Source of the DNA: Metabacillus fastidiosus NBRC 101226
GTDB taxonomy: Bacteria > Bacillota > Bacilli > Bacillales > Bacillaceae
Direction of reading: 5' to 3'
NCBI RefSeq assembly: GCF_001591625.1
Contig: NZ_BCVG01000009.1
Span: 1-64,000 of the forward strand
Length of the DNA: 64,000 bases
The notes under the pieces: model-generated
Told to the model about the DNA's origin: nothing
Seen by the model: only the letters and a program-made list of their open reading frames with translations
Databases searched by the model: none
Translations under genes and position numbers: made by a program
Part shown: piece after piece, positions 9,091 to 17,508 of the stretch
How positions within the stretch are numbered: position 1 is the first letter of the stretch
Layout: every line of letters starts with the position of its first letter

Positions 9091-9114
9091 AAAGAGGATG
9101 TTAGCATCCTTTTA
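9091..9114 (+). terminator. terminator after the SGNH hydrolase
   Basis: AGGATG/CATCCT stem with TTAG tetraloop followed by TTTT. Confidence 0.7.
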
Positions 9115-9199
9115 CATAAAAAGCGAGTTTCGTATAGAATCATGCGGGAAATATGTATGTATGTTAAAATGTCGATAGAAATGAGAGGAGAAGATCTGA

Positions 9200-9517
9200 A
9201 TGGAAATCACATTTACGAAAGAAGCGATTGAGAAATTAACTGATAAAATTCCAAGTAGTAAAAAATTGAAACTGAAGTATGATACAGATGGCTGCGGCTG
9301 TGTCGTTAGCGGTGTTGCTGCATTATGGATTGTCGACGAAATAGAGGAAGATGATCAGGAAGTGGAGACGAATTTCGTTCCTGTCGTTATTGAAAAAACA
9401 AAAATGGTTTTTTTAGATGAAAATTTAACGATCAGTTTTAATGAAACGGCAAATACTTTTATGCTAACGAGCCCGTCCCAAATATTAAATCCGCGCATGA
9501 GCTTAATAGAGAAATAA
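9200..9517 (+). CDS. HesB/IscA-like protein (YqkB family)
   Basis: 105 residues resembling B. subtilis YqkB, an iron-sulfur-cluster-biosynthesis-type fold. The N-terminal MEITFTKEAIEKL and the glycine/cysteine segment DGCGCVVSG (about residues 31-39) fit the family, but the C-terminal CGCG of true A-type carriers is absent, so Fe-S transfer activity is uncertain. ATG start with GAGGAG upstream. Monocistronic by the flanking terminators. Confidence 0.8.
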   Translation: MEITFTKEAIEKLTDKIPSSKKLKLKYDTDGCGCVVSGVAALWIVDEIEEDDQEVETNFVPVVIEKTKMVFLDENLTISFNETANTFMLTSPSQILNPRMSLIEK

Positions 9518-9524
9518 ATGATTT

Positions 9525-9551
9525 TTAAAAGGAGCATAATGCTCCTTTTAA
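9525..9551. terminator. convergent terminator
   Basis: 13-bp arms TTAAAAGGAGCAT / ATGCTCCTTTTAA around a single central base, with T runs in both directions; overlaps the stop of the arsR-type gene. Confidence 0.85.
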
Positions 9552-9856
9552 TTATGTTCAATATGCCCAATCACTTCATGGAGGATAGAAATAACATGCT
9601 CATCATCATACGTATAAAATAATGTATTTCCTTCACGCCGATATTTCACTAACCGTAAATTTCTTAACAGGCTGAGTTGATGGGAAATAGCAGATTGGGA
9701 TAGATCAAGCACTTCAGCTATATGATTAACGGAACATTCTTCTTCAGACAGTAAATATAAAATTTTAATTCTTGTCGGGTCACCTAACGCTTTAAAAATT
9801 TTGGATGCTTCATTCACCGTCGTATCAGGTAAAAAAGAATGATCATTTCGTTTCAT
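9548..9856 (-). CDS. ArsR/SmtB-family metal-sensing repressor (CzrA-like)
   Basis: 102-residue winged-helix repressor. GDPTRIKIL (residues 25-33) and the recognition helix LSQSAISHQLSLLR (52-65) are typical. The C-terminal helix shows D85-x-H87-x10-H98-x2-H101, the alpha5 zinc/cobalt site described for CzrA/SmtB, so it should sense Zn(II) or Co(II) rather than As. Its start overlaps the 3' end of the upstream flavoprotein gene by 14 bp. The shared promoter carries a perfect palindrome (10911-10954) that is the likely operator. No cysteine-type alpha3 site is seen. Confidence 0.92.
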   Translation of the reverse strand: MKRNDHSFLPDTTVNEASKIFKALGDPTRIKILYLLSEEECSVNHIAEVLDLSQSAISHQLSLLRNLRLVKYRREGNTLFYTYDDEHVISILHEVIGHIEHN

Positions 9857-10901
9857 ATAAAATTCCCTCCTTTATTTTTTCATATAAATAGCTTGCATCA
9901 TAGCCGACACCTTGCAATAATGCGGAACCACGTCTATACTGCCATGGCAAACCTAAGAAATACAAACCATTAACCGGGGTTACTCCTCTTTCATGAACAG
10001 GGGAGCCGTCAGAATGAAAAGCCTGCGGAATATGTACCCAGCTGTAATCATATTTAAAACCGGTTGACCAGATAATATTATCGGCTTTAAACTCGCTGCC
10101 ATCCTGAAAAATAAGTTTATCGTCTTTTACAGAAGTGAGGCGCGGTTTTAGAGTTACTTGCTTCTTTTTTAATAAAGCCTTTAATTCTTTACCAAAGATC
10201 GGATCAGCCTGCCTTTTAAGAAATCTGCCAGCAGAAGAGTGGACAGTTGCTTTTAAAATTCCAAGCTTATCAAACCAGTGAAAAATGCTGCGCCCTCCAA
10301 TATCCTGTGGAAGGAACTTTAATTTCTTGCTAACAGATAAATGAACATCTCTGTCTTCTGCAAGCTCTACAGCTATTTGACAGCCTGAATTCCCGCCGCC
10401 AACGACTAAAACAGAGCCGTCTTTTAATTGGTTTTTATTTTTATAATGAGCAGAATGGATTTGAAAAATTTCCTTTGCTAATAAGTTTGAACAGTCAGGT
10501 ATAAAAGGCTTCTGAAAAGGACCTGTTGCAATAACAATTTGTTTTGCCTCCAATAAACCTTGGTTCGTTGTAATTTGAAAAACATCTTTTTCTTTAGAAA
10601 GTATTTGAACAATCGTATTTAATTGAACCGGAAGTGCATGTTCCTGTGCATAATGGGCTAAATAATCAGCAATTTCATCTTTTATTGGATAGTTATTCTC
10701 ATTTCCCGCTAATTTACTGCCAGGGAGCGAGCTAAAGGAACGTGGTGTAAACAATGTAAGAGAATCATAGCGGCTCCGCCAAACTTCACCTATTCCAGAA
10801 CACTGGTCAATGATAAGAAATGACATTTTTGTTTTCTTTAAGTAATATCCCATTGCTAAACCAGCCTGACCGGCTCCTACTATAATAATATCGTAGATCA
10901 T
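9843..10901 (-). CDS. CzcO-like FAD/NAD(P)-binding flavoprotein monooxygenase
   Basis: 352 residues with an N-terminal FAD Rossmann motif GAGQAG (residues 9-14), a second dinucleotide site VVGGGNSGCQIAVEL mid-protein, and IIWSTGFKYDYSWV near the C-terminus (ATG-like FMO motif). Related to B. subtilis CzcO, which sits beside the zinc efflux gene czcD; here no CzcD is adjacent. ATG 10901 is preceded by AAGAGGTG; a frame running further upstream would cross the operator. First gene of a two-gene operon with the ArsR repressor. Substrate unknown. Confidence 0.87.
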   Translation of the reverse strand: MIYDIIIVGAGQAGLAMGYYLKKTKMSFLIIDQCSGIGEVWRSRYDSLTLFTPRSFSSLPGSKLAGNENNYPIKDEIADYLAHYAQEHALPVQLNTIVQILSKEKDVFQITTNQGLLEAKQIVIATGPFQKPFIPDCSNLLAKEIFQIHSAHYKNKNQLKDGSVLVVGGGNSGCQIAVELAEDRDVHLSVSKKLKFLPQDIGGRSIFHWFDKLGILKATVHSSAGRFLKRQADPIFGKELKALLKKKQVTLKPRLTSVKDDKLIFQDGSEFKADNIIWSTGFKYDYSWVHIPQAFHSDGSPVHERGVTPVNGLYFLGLPWQYRRGSALLQGVGYDASYLYEKIKEGILYETK

Positions 10902-10910
10902 ATGTACACC

Positions 10911-10954
10911 TCTTAACATAGTATATGAGCATATGCTCATATACTATGTTAAGA
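10911..10954. promoter_or_regulatory. 44-bp perfect palindrome, ArsR-family operator
   Basis: Every base of 10911-10932 is mirrored in 10933-10954. The core ATATGAGCATATGCTCATAT fits the ATATGA(N)8TCATAT-like 12-2-12 operator type of ArsR/SmtB repressors. It overlaps the -10 region of the operon promoter and ends 9 bases before the flavoprotein ATG. Confidence 0.85.
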
Positions 10955-10974
10955 TTATCCATTTCATTTGTCAA
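10946..10974 (-). promoter_or_regulatory. SigA-type promoter of the flavoprotein-arsR operon
   Basis: On the minus strand TTGACA (10974-10969), 17-nt spacer, TAACAT (10951-10946). The -10 lies inside the palindrome, so bound repressor would block polymerase. Confidence 0.7.
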
Positions 10975-11054
10975 TGAACAGTTGTAATTTTTTCCATAGA
11001 GGTTTAGAATGAAATTGTAATAGTTTAGCAGAGAAGAGAAAAGGAGAGATTAGA

Positions 11055-11753
11055 TTGAGCAGAGAAGTAATTTATGAACAGACAGGTGTGGCGATGACAT
11101 GCCGTGCATTTAGTGAGTATAAGGAAATGTTCATGCTTGATGACGTCCTTTTAAGAAAAGGGCCGGTGCTTGATGTTGCTTCAGGAGCATCATCATTTAC
11201 TGCAGAGTTAATAAAGAGAGGATATGACGGGCAAGCTGTTGATCCGCTTTATAAATTAGCATTTGAAGAAATGAGCAAGTATGGAGACGAAGAGCTTAAA
11301 CTGGCTGCTCAAAAAATAAGAAATAATGCACATTTATTCACTTGGGATACATATGAAACTTTAGAGAAGCATGAGGAGATAAGAGAGCAGTCTCTGCGTC
11401 AGTTCCTAGCAAGTTACAAAGAAAATAGACAATTATATAAAGAAGCAAAACTGCCGTTACTTCCTTTTAATGATCATACGTTTTCGCTTGTACTATGTAA
11501 TCATTTCTTGTTTTTATACCAGGATCAGTTTGATTATGATTTTCACCTTCAAGCGATTGAAGAGCTTATTCGAGTGACAAAAAAAGGCGGAGTTATTCGA
11601 ATTTATCCGCTCGTAGGATTTAAAAATGAATTATATCCACAAATGGATGAGTTAATAGAGACGTTAAGAGATAAAGGATTCACTGCCAGCCTTGAGAAAA
11701 CAAATTTCCGTTTTATGCCGGATGCCGCGCATTATTTAAACATTATAAAATAA
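11055..11753 (+). CDS. class I SAM-dependent methyltransferase
   Basis: 232 residues. Motif I VLDVASGASSF (about residues 38-48), an acidic GQAVDPLY (motif II, residues 59-66), and SLVLCNHFLFLY (motif IV-like, about 148-159) define the Rossmann methyltransferase fold. The substrate cannot be inferred. TTG start with AAAGGAGAG upstream. Stand-alone gene with its own terminator. Confidence 0.82.
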   Translation: MSREVIYEQTGVAMTCRAFSEYKEMFMLDDVLLRKGPVLDVASGASSFTAELIKRGYDGQAVDPLYKLAFEEMSKYGDEELKLAAQKIRNNAHLFTWDTYETLEKHEEIREQSLRQFLASYKENRQLYKEAKLPLLPFNDHTFSLVLCNHFLFLYQDQFDYDFHLQAIEELIRVTKKGGVIRIYPLVGFKNELYPQMDELIETLRDKGFTASLEKTNFRFMPDAAHYLNIIK

Positions 11754-11759
11754 AACATG

Positions 11760-11790
11760 ACCTGCCGTTCGTTGTGACGGCAGGTTTTAT
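11760..11790 (+). terminator. terminator after the methyltransferase
   Basis: 9-bp perfect stem ACCTGCCGT/ACGGCAGGT, 8-nt loop, TTTTAT tail. Confidence 0.85.
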
Positions 11791-11978
11791 AATGGGTAAA
11801 GAAAAAATGATATTTATAAAAGAATGCCTGATGGCTGCAACATAAATCTAGTAAAAAGTTATCTTTTTTTTGATAGGTTTATAGTCATATTTATTAAGTT
11901 TATGTTATAGTAATTTCAAACTAGATTATCTGAATTTTCAGGGTAATTAGTAACAAATGGGAGAAGGGAGGAGTTTAC

Positions 11979-12044
11979 ATGATGTTTCCACCAATGCCAA
12001 CAATCGGTAAACCGGTAAAAGACGGAAGCGGCTTCGGTAGATAA
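11979..12044 (+). CDS. 21-residue small ORF
   Basis: ATG-ATG start with GGGAGGAG 7-8 nt upstream, encoding a 21-residue peptide beginning MMFPPMPTIGKPV and ending in a Gly-rich GSGFGR. It is not hydrophobic and not a known leader. Immediately followed by a 19-bp hairpin. Sits in a 430-base gap otherwise without genes; upstream AT-rich sequence (11790-11960) shows only an 8-bp inverted repeat AATCTAGT/ACTAGATT. Could be a real micropeptide or a short regulatory ORF ahead of the ABC transporter genes. Not recognised. Confidence 0.5.
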   Translation: MMFPPMPTIGKPVKDGSGFGR

Positions 12045-12052
12045 GCTGAGCT

Positions 12053-12096
12053 TTTCAGAAATGGGTCTGACTTTTAGGTCAGACCCATTTCTGAAA
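12053..12096 (+). other. 19-bp perfect hairpin downstream of the small ORF
   Basis: Arms 12053-12071 and 12078-12096 pair perfectly (core CAGAAATGGGTCTGAC) around loop TTTTAG. No T run follows on either strand, so it is not a standard intrinsic terminator; it may stabilise a short transcript or be a repeat. Confidence 0.75.
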
Positions 12097-12182
12097 CTGT
12101 TAATCTATTATAAGGGAATATTATAGGAGATTCAGTTTGTTGAAATATATTTTCTAAATGAGAAGTGGAAGGTTTAAAGAGG

Positions 12183-13118
12183 ATGCCTCAATCAATTTAC
12201 GAGTTGAAAAATATTACTCTTTCTTATAAAAAAACGAATGATAAAGCAAATGATAATATTTCATTAACTATTTATAAGGGAGAAATTATTGGAATTTTAG
12301 GGCCAAATGGTGCAGGTAAAACAACATTAATTAAACAGATGATCGGACAGCTTGCACCGACGATGGGAACGATAAGGTTTTCCGGTCAAGATGTTCTTAA
12401 AGATACAAAAGAAGTATTAAGGCAAGTAGCATATTATTCACAGGAAACATTTGCGCTTTCCTTTCTCAAAACATGGGAAGCTATTTATTTTACTGGCAGA
12501 TTAAGAGGCTTATCCCGAACTGAAGCAAAAAAACAAACAGATTCTATACTGAAGCGGCTTGAGATGTCTGAATATAGAGATAAGCTTTTGAAAAAGCTGT
12601 CAGGAGGACAAAGAAGGCTTATTAGTATAGGAACCGTATTGATTGGTAATGCCCCGGTTATGATTCTTGACGAGCCTACAAATGAATTAGATCCATTAAA
12701 GAGAAAACTAGTATGGGAAATTATTAAAGAGAGAAACAGAAATGGCACGACGATTATCCTAGTTACCCATAATATTTTGGAAGCGGAGAAAGTTGTACAT
12801 CGGGTGGCTGTTATTGATCGAGGCAAACTGCTTGCAGTTGATCGTGTCGCAGAGTTGAAAAGAAGGGTAGATCAAAGAATGCGCTTAGAAATGATCACCT
12901 ACAATGGGAATCATGAGAAAATTCAAGAGAAGCTAGCAGCTTTTGGAACAGTTGAGGAAGTAGAAGAAACGAGACTTCATATGCTGGTTGAAAAAGAAAG
13001 TGCTGCGGCTATTATTGAATTAATTCAAGATGATGATTTATATATTAGCCAATTTTCTCTTATCCCGCCTAGTTTAGAAGATGTTTATTCAAAAATTAAT
13101 GAACAGGAGGATGTATAG
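12183..13118 (+). CDS. ABC transporter ATP-binding protein
   Basis: 311 residues. Walker A GPNGAGKTT, signature LSGGQRR, Walker B VMILDEPTNELDP and a switch VTHN are all present, so it should hydrolyse ATP. The C-terminal 80 residues form the accessory domain seen in drug/Na+-exporter type (DrrA/CcmA-like) ATPases. Start chosen at ATG 12183 (GGAAGG 10 nt upstream); an in-frame GTG at 12165 is possible. The permease follows after 1 nt. Substrate unknown. Confidence 0.9.
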   Translation: MPQSIYELKNITLSYKKTNDKANDNISLTIYKGEIIGILGPNGAGKTTLIKQMIGQLAPTMGTIRFSGQDVLKDTKEVLRQVAYYSQETFALSFLKTWEAIYFTGRLRGLSRTEAKKQTDSILKRLEMSEYRDKLLKKLSGGQRRLISIGTVLIGNAPVMILDEPTNELDPLKRKLVWEIIKERNRNGTTIILVTHNILEAEKVVHRVAVIDRGKLLAVDRVAELKRRVDQRMRLEMITYNGNHEKIQEKLAAFGTVEEVEETRLHMLVEKESAAAIIELIQDDDLYISQFSLIPPSLEDVYSKINEQEDV

Positions 13119-13119
13119 A

Positions 13120-13881
13120 ATGAACAGGTCATCTTCCTTTTTTCAATTTTTCATTGAGTTATTCATTTTGTTCCGTATTCAAGTATCAATTGTTCGCCAT
13201 CAATTAATATGGATTTTAGGAATGGCAACAATGTTCCCGGTTGTGACTCTCCTTTTTCTCGAATTTATTTTGGGAGGCACAAGCTCTGAACAGCTGGCAC
13301 GTCTTATTATTGGAAATATGATTTTTAGTATTTTATTAATGGGAATGAATATCCTCGGTCAAGATATTTCCTATCAAAAATTCGGCGGTTATTTTACTTA
13401 TTATTCATCCTTACCGATTCGTAAAGTGAATTTTATTATGTCACTGCTTTTTTATGGAATATTAACTTCATTGCCATCGTTTATTATTATTTTTTTATTG
13501 GGACAGAAAATATATGGAATTGAGCTTCATTTCGAATGGCTTCTAATACCAGTAGCTTTAATTGCTATTTTCAGTGTCGTTGGTATCGGAGTGTTAATTG
13601 GCTTTTTATCACCTAATCCACAATTTACAAGTGTAATTTCTCAGTTCTCTTTAATGTTTATTACCTTTATGACTCCAGTCATGATTGATATAGATCAGCT
13701 CCCAGCTATATTAAAGTGGATTTCTTATATACTGCCGACAACATATGTTGCAAATGCATTGCAGGATATGCTTACAGTTGGCTGGACAGAGGGTACAAGG
13801 AATTCGGTGTTTATTTTAATTATTTTTTCGTATGCCTCATATTTTTTTATTAGTAAAAAAATTCATTGGCGTGTTCAATAA
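13120..13881 (+). CDS. ABC-2 type transporter permease
   Basis: 253 residues with six hydrophobic segments and the ABC-2 pattern, including a PxxFxxxxLP-like region (ILKWISYILPTTYVANAL). ATG 13120 has AGGAGG 9 nt upstream inside the end of the ATPase gene. It forms an exporter with the preceding ATPase. The aminopeptidase gene follows after 21 nt and may be in the same transcript. Confidence 0.88.
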   Translation: MNRSSSFFQFFIELFILFRIQVSIVRHQLIWILGMATMFPVVTLLFLEFILGGTSSEQLARLIIGNMIFSILLMGMNILGQDISYQKFGGYFTYYSSLPIRKVNFIMSLLFYGILTSLPSFIIIFLLGQKIYGIELHFEWLLIPVALIAIFSVVGIGVLIGFLSPNPQFTSVISQFSLMFITFMTPVMIDIDQLPAILKWISYILPTTYVANALQDMLTVGWTEGTRNSVFILIIFSYASYFFISKKIHWRVQ

Positions 13882-13902
13882 TTATTCGACAAGGAGAGAC
13901 TC

Positions 13903-15147
13903 ATGGCTGCATTTGAGGAAAAAATTCAAAAGTATGCAGAATTAGCAGTAAAAGTTGGTGTAAATATACAAAAGGGGCAGACATTAGTTATTTTTGCCTC
14001 TATTTCTGCTGTTGATTTTGTTCGAAAACTAAGTCGTATCGCTTATGAAAATGGGGCAGGCCAAGTTTATATAGAATGGAGTGATGAAAAACTTCAAAGG
14101 CTTGAATGTGAATTAGCATCAGAAGAGGCATTGACAAATATTCCAATGTGGAAAATAAAAGGATACGAAAAAATGGCAGGAGACGGTGCTGCTTTCCTTT
14201 ATGTATTATCTCCGTATATTGATAATATGGAGGGAATTGATCCGGATCGAATTAATTTAGTTGCAAATGCAGTAAGTGAAGCATCCCGTCATTTTATGGA
14301 AGGCTTAATTAGTATGCAAGTAGCCTGGTCTGTCGTTGCCATACCAACCGTGCAATGGGCAAAAAAAGTATTTCCACAGCTGGAATCAAAGGAAGGTATT
14401 GTGGAATTATGGGAATCTATTTTTCATGCAACGAGAATAGATTGTAACAATCCAGTTACAGCATGGAAAGAGCATCTGGATGGTTTAAATGAAAAAACCG
14501 AATTATTAAATAATAGAAGCTTTCGTTTCCTTCATTTTAAAGGACCGGGGACGAATTTAACGATTGAACTGCCGAAAAATCACCTTTGGGTAAATGGACT
14601 GAATAGAAATGTAAAAGGCACGCCGTTTATTTGTAATTTACCGACGGAAGAAGTATATACGACACCATTAAAAACAGGGGTGAACGGTACTGTTCAGATT
14701 ACAAAACCTCTCGTTTACGATGGACAGCTTATCGATGGATTTACACTTACATTTGAAAAAGGCAGGATTATCGATTTTTCTGCAAAATCGGGATATGAAC
14801 AATTGAAGCAGATGATTTCCACAGATGAGGGGACGAGATATATAGGGGAAGTTGCATTAGTTCCTCATCATTCTCCAATCTCAATTAGCAATCTGATATA
14901 TTATCATACTCTTTTTGATGAAAATGCGGCTTGTCATATTGCGATTGGTCACGCATATACAACCGGTCTGAAGGATGGGAGAATGATGACAACCGAAGAG
15001 CGTGAAGAGAATAATATTAACAGTAGCCTTATACATATTGATGTTATGATCGGTCAGGAACAATTACAGGTAGATGGTGAACGGGAAGACGGGGAAATTG
15101 AGCCGATTTTTCTGCAAGGGAATTGGACGGAATATTATAAGGAATAG
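13903..15147 (+). CDS. M29-family aminopeptidase
   Basis: 414 residues, the usual length for the AmpS/AmpT group of dinuclear metal aminopeptidases removing N-terminal residues from peptides. Conserved metal/catalytic segments are visible: PTEEVYTTP, GEVALV, HIAIGHAY and the C-terminal HIDVMIG. Cytosolic, no signal peptide. Strong site AAGGAGAGA before ATG. Confidence 0.93.
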   Translation: MAAFEEKIQKYAELAVKVGVNIQKGQTLVIFASISAVDFVRKLSRIAYENGAGQVYIEWSDEKLQRLECELASEEALTNIPMWKIKGYEKMAGDGAAFLYVLSPYIDNMEGIDPDRINLVANAVSEASRHFMEGLISMQVAWSVVAIPTVQWAKKVFPQLESKEGIVELWESIFHATRIDCNNPVTAWKEHLDGLNEKTELLNNRSFRFLHFKGPGTNLTIELPKNHLWVNGLNRNVKGTPFICNLPTEEVYTTPLKTGVNGTVQITKPLVYDGQLIDGFTLTFEKGRIIDFSAKSGYEQLKQMISTDEGTRYIGEVALVPHHSPISISNLIYYHTLFDENAACHIAIGHAYTTGLKDGRMMTTEEREENNINSSLIHIDVMIGQEQLQVDGEREDGEIEPIFLQGNWTEYYKE

Positions 15148-15161
15148 AGAGGAGGATGAAA

Positions 15162-15662
15162 ATGAAAATGATTAAATGTGTGGCAGAAGAAGATTACGAA
15201 AAATTTACATATTTCTTTTTACGTAATCGAAATGAATTTGATGATGTATATCCAATATTAGATACAGTGGGAAGCATTTATACGATGATCAGTGAAACTA
15301 ACATTCTTCTTTTTTATGATAATGATAAAGTTATTGCGGCGATGAGCTATTCATATGGTACAAGAGAATGTAATTTTGAAGATAAACATATTGTCTTTAT
15401 AGATTGCAGTTTAATAGAGAATAAATATCGTAAAAGCTACCTGTTTATTCGTGGTTTTCAAGAAGTTGTACGGCATATGGCCGAAGAGAATAAAGACTGT
15501 AAGGAAGTTCGTTTTTATGCTTATCGTCATCATAAGTATATTCACCGATTATACAAAAAATTTGCAACTGTTATTGAAGAAAAAGAAGGTTATTTCGGGC
15601 TGCAAGATGTTTTCTCAGTGGAATTTGATCGTTTAGTTACCTATTTAGGACATTTTAAATAG
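15162..15662 (+). CDS. GNAT-like hypothetical protein
   Basis: 166 residues. Beta strands around ILLFYDNDKVIAAMSYSYG, a helix after RKSYLFIRGFQEVVRHM, and a late RLYKKFATVIEEKEGYFGL strand resemble a GNAT acetyltransferase fold, but the acetyl-CoA loop (Q/RxxGxG/A) is not evident, so activity is doubtful. Of three clustered ATGs, 15162 has the best spacing (6 nt) from GGAGG. Lies 14 nt after the aminopeptidase, probably co-transcribed. Confidence 0.65.
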   Translation: MKMIKCVAEEDYEKFTYFFLRNRNEFDDVYPILDTVGSIYTMISETNILLFYDNDKVIAAMSYSYGTRECNFEDKHIVFIDCSLIENKYRKSYLFIRGFQEVVRHMAEENKDCKEVRFYAYRHHKYIHRLYKKFATVIEEKEGYFGLQDVFSVEFDRLVTYLGHFK

Positions 15663-15698
15663 AAGGAAGCTATAATATTAATGAAACTTCTGGCAAAA

Positions 15699-15732
15699 AC
15701 ACCCTTGGATTGTAATAAAATCCAGGGGTGCT
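15699..15732. terminator. convergent terminator
   Basis: 12-bp stem CACCCTTGGATT/AATCCAGGGGTG (one wobble). On the minus strand TTTTTGCC follows, ending the chemoreceptor gene; a weaker T tract serves the plus strand. Confidence 0.8.
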
Positions 15733-15742
15733 CTTTATGTGA

Positions 15743-17287
15743 TTAGATTTTAAATTTCCTAATTAAATTTTGCAGATCTTCTGACATATTAGCTAAAGTA
15801 GAGGAAGAAGTTTGAATTTCTTCCATTGATGCTAATTGCTCTTCTGTAGCAGCTGATACGTTCTGGTTGCTTGCCGCTGACTCTTCAGCAATATTTTTAA
15901 CAGCATTAATCGATGTTGCAATTTCATCAAATGATGCTCCGGCTTCTTCAACGACTGCAAGACCTGCTTCTACTTCTTTTGTTGCTGAATCCATAGAACG
16001 CAGTGTTTGATTTGTTTCATGCTGGATCATTTGAATTAAATTTGTTATTTGTTCTGCTGAATTTGCTGACTGTTCGGCAAGTTTTCGTACTTCATCTGCT
16101 ACAACAGCAAATCCTTTCCCATGCTCTGCAGCTCTTGCCGCCTCGATTGCAGCATTTAATGCGAGCAGATTTGTCTGGGCTGCAATGGCCGTAATAACTT
16201 CGTTAATTCGTCCGATTTCCGTTGAACGGTCACTAAGCCCTTTAATGGAATTGCCGAGCCCCATTACACTTTCATTAATTGAATTCATTTGTGACATTAC
16301 TTTATTAAGAGATTTCTTACCTTCAATCGACATTTCCACTGTTTCAGCTGAGCTATGCATCTGGTGCTCTGAACCTGCAGCTAATTCTTGAATCGTTGAG
16401 GAGATATGTTCAGTAGCTTTCGTACTTTGTTCTGCACTTGCACTTAATTCTTCTGAAGATGCAGCGACAAGTTCTGATGTTTCGCTTACAGTTGAAATGA
16501 TTGCTCTTAAACCGGTAATCATGTTATTGAATGATTCCATAAGCTGACCAATCTCATCTTTAGAATGATAGTCTGCTTTCGCTGTGAAATCACCCTCTTC
16601 TGCTTTAGACATTAACATTTTCATTTGATTAACCGGATTGACGATAATTTTAGTGATAACTAATCCAATTAATATAGAAATAGCTACACCTATTAAAATA
16701 ATTGCAATTAAAATTGTACTCGCTGTTTTAAGTTTTTCATTATTATCTTGATCAATTTTTTTTGCGAAATCTAAACTCGATTTCTGGAGTCCAGTAATAA
16801 CATTATTTACTCCTTTACGTTTTTCTGTTACCACATTTGTATATTGTTGGTAAGCCTTTTCATTTTCATTTCTCGCTGCTAGATCTAAAGCAACTTTTCT
16901 TGCATCTGAATATTGAATAACTTTAATTTTATATTGCTCCAAGCCTTCTTTTCCTTCAGCTGAGAGGGGTATTTTTCCGAATTTTTCAAGCATCGCATTA
17001 TTTTCTGCAACAGCTTCATCAATGCTTGTCATTAATTCCTGATTTTTTACTGGATCTTTCGTTAACATTAATTCTAATGTATAAGAATCAATTGCACGGT
17101 TATTTGTTCGAACATTGCCTAGCCAATCAAGCGGCTGCAAATGGTTGTCATACATGACATTTGAGCTTTTAGCCATGTCTCTCATATATTTATAACCCGA
17201 AAATCCAACTATTCCCAGGCAGAGAGTAGAGATGATGATTAATAAAAAAAGCTTCTGACTAATTTTCAAATTTTGTAAAATCCTCAT
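15743..17287 (-). CDS. methyl-accepting chemotaxis protein
   Basis: 514-residue transmembrane chemoreceptor that relays ligand sensing to CheA/CheW. TM1 is at about residues 11-31, followed by a periplasmic-side four-helix-bundle sensor domain, TM2 at about 187-210, HAMP at 211-265, and the coiled signalling domain with the highly conserved hairpin tip ([18 protein letters not shown], then [16 protein letters not shown]). Ligand unknown. Behind a SigD-type promoter at 17334-17360, which fits motility regulation. Confidence 0.95.
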   Translation of the reverse strand: MRILQNLKISQKLFLLIIISTLCLGIVGFSGYKYMRDMAKSSNVMYDNHLQPLDWLGNVRTNNRAIDSYTLELMLTKDPVKNQELMTSIDEAVAENNAMLEKFGKIPLSAEGKEGLEQYKIKVIQYSDARKVALDLAARNENEKAYQQYTNVVTEKRKGVNNVITGLQKSSLDFAKKIDQDNNEKLKTASTILIAIILIGVAISILIGLVITKIIVNPVNQMKMLMSKAEEGDFTAKADYHSKDEIGQLMESFNNMITGLRAIISTVSETSELVAASSEELSASAEQSTKATEHISSTIQELAAGSEHQMHSSAETVEMSIEGKKSLNKVMSQMNSINESVMGLGNSIKGLSDRSTEIGRINEVITAIAAQTNLLALNAAIEAARAAEHGKGFAVVADEVRKLAEQSANSAEQITNLIQMIQHETNQTLRSMDSATKEVEAGLAVVEEAGASFDEIATSINAVKNIAEESAASNQNVSAATEEQLASMEEIQTSSSTLANMSEDLQNLIRKFKI

Positions 17288-17333
17288 AAGCTGAAAATCC
17301 CCTTTTTTCCCCGTTTATTTTTCTACTTCTTAT

Positions 17334-17360
17334 ATATCGGACGATTCTTCATTATATTTA
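17334..17360 (-). promoter_or_regulatory. SigD-type (motility) promoter of the chemoreceptor
   Basis: On the minus strand TAAA (17360-17357), 15-nt spacer, TCCGATAT (17341-17334), against a SigD consensus of TAAA-N15-GCCGATAT. One mismatch. It lies 47 bases upstream of the start codon. Confidence 0.78.
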
Positions 17361-17508
17361 TATATTTTTTATACATCTTTTTGTTTTTAGGGGAATATTT
17401 TTTCTAAGCTTTTTCTTGAGAATTCCATTAAAAAATATAATAGTTAAATAATGTTAAATATCTATTTCGAAAGTCCTAATTATTCAGTTCTATTTGAAAA
17501 TTTAATAG

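Noticed and set aside
12053-12096. Hairpin called as an intrinsic terminator
   Set aside because: No T tract on either strand, so kept as an unexplained hairpin instead.
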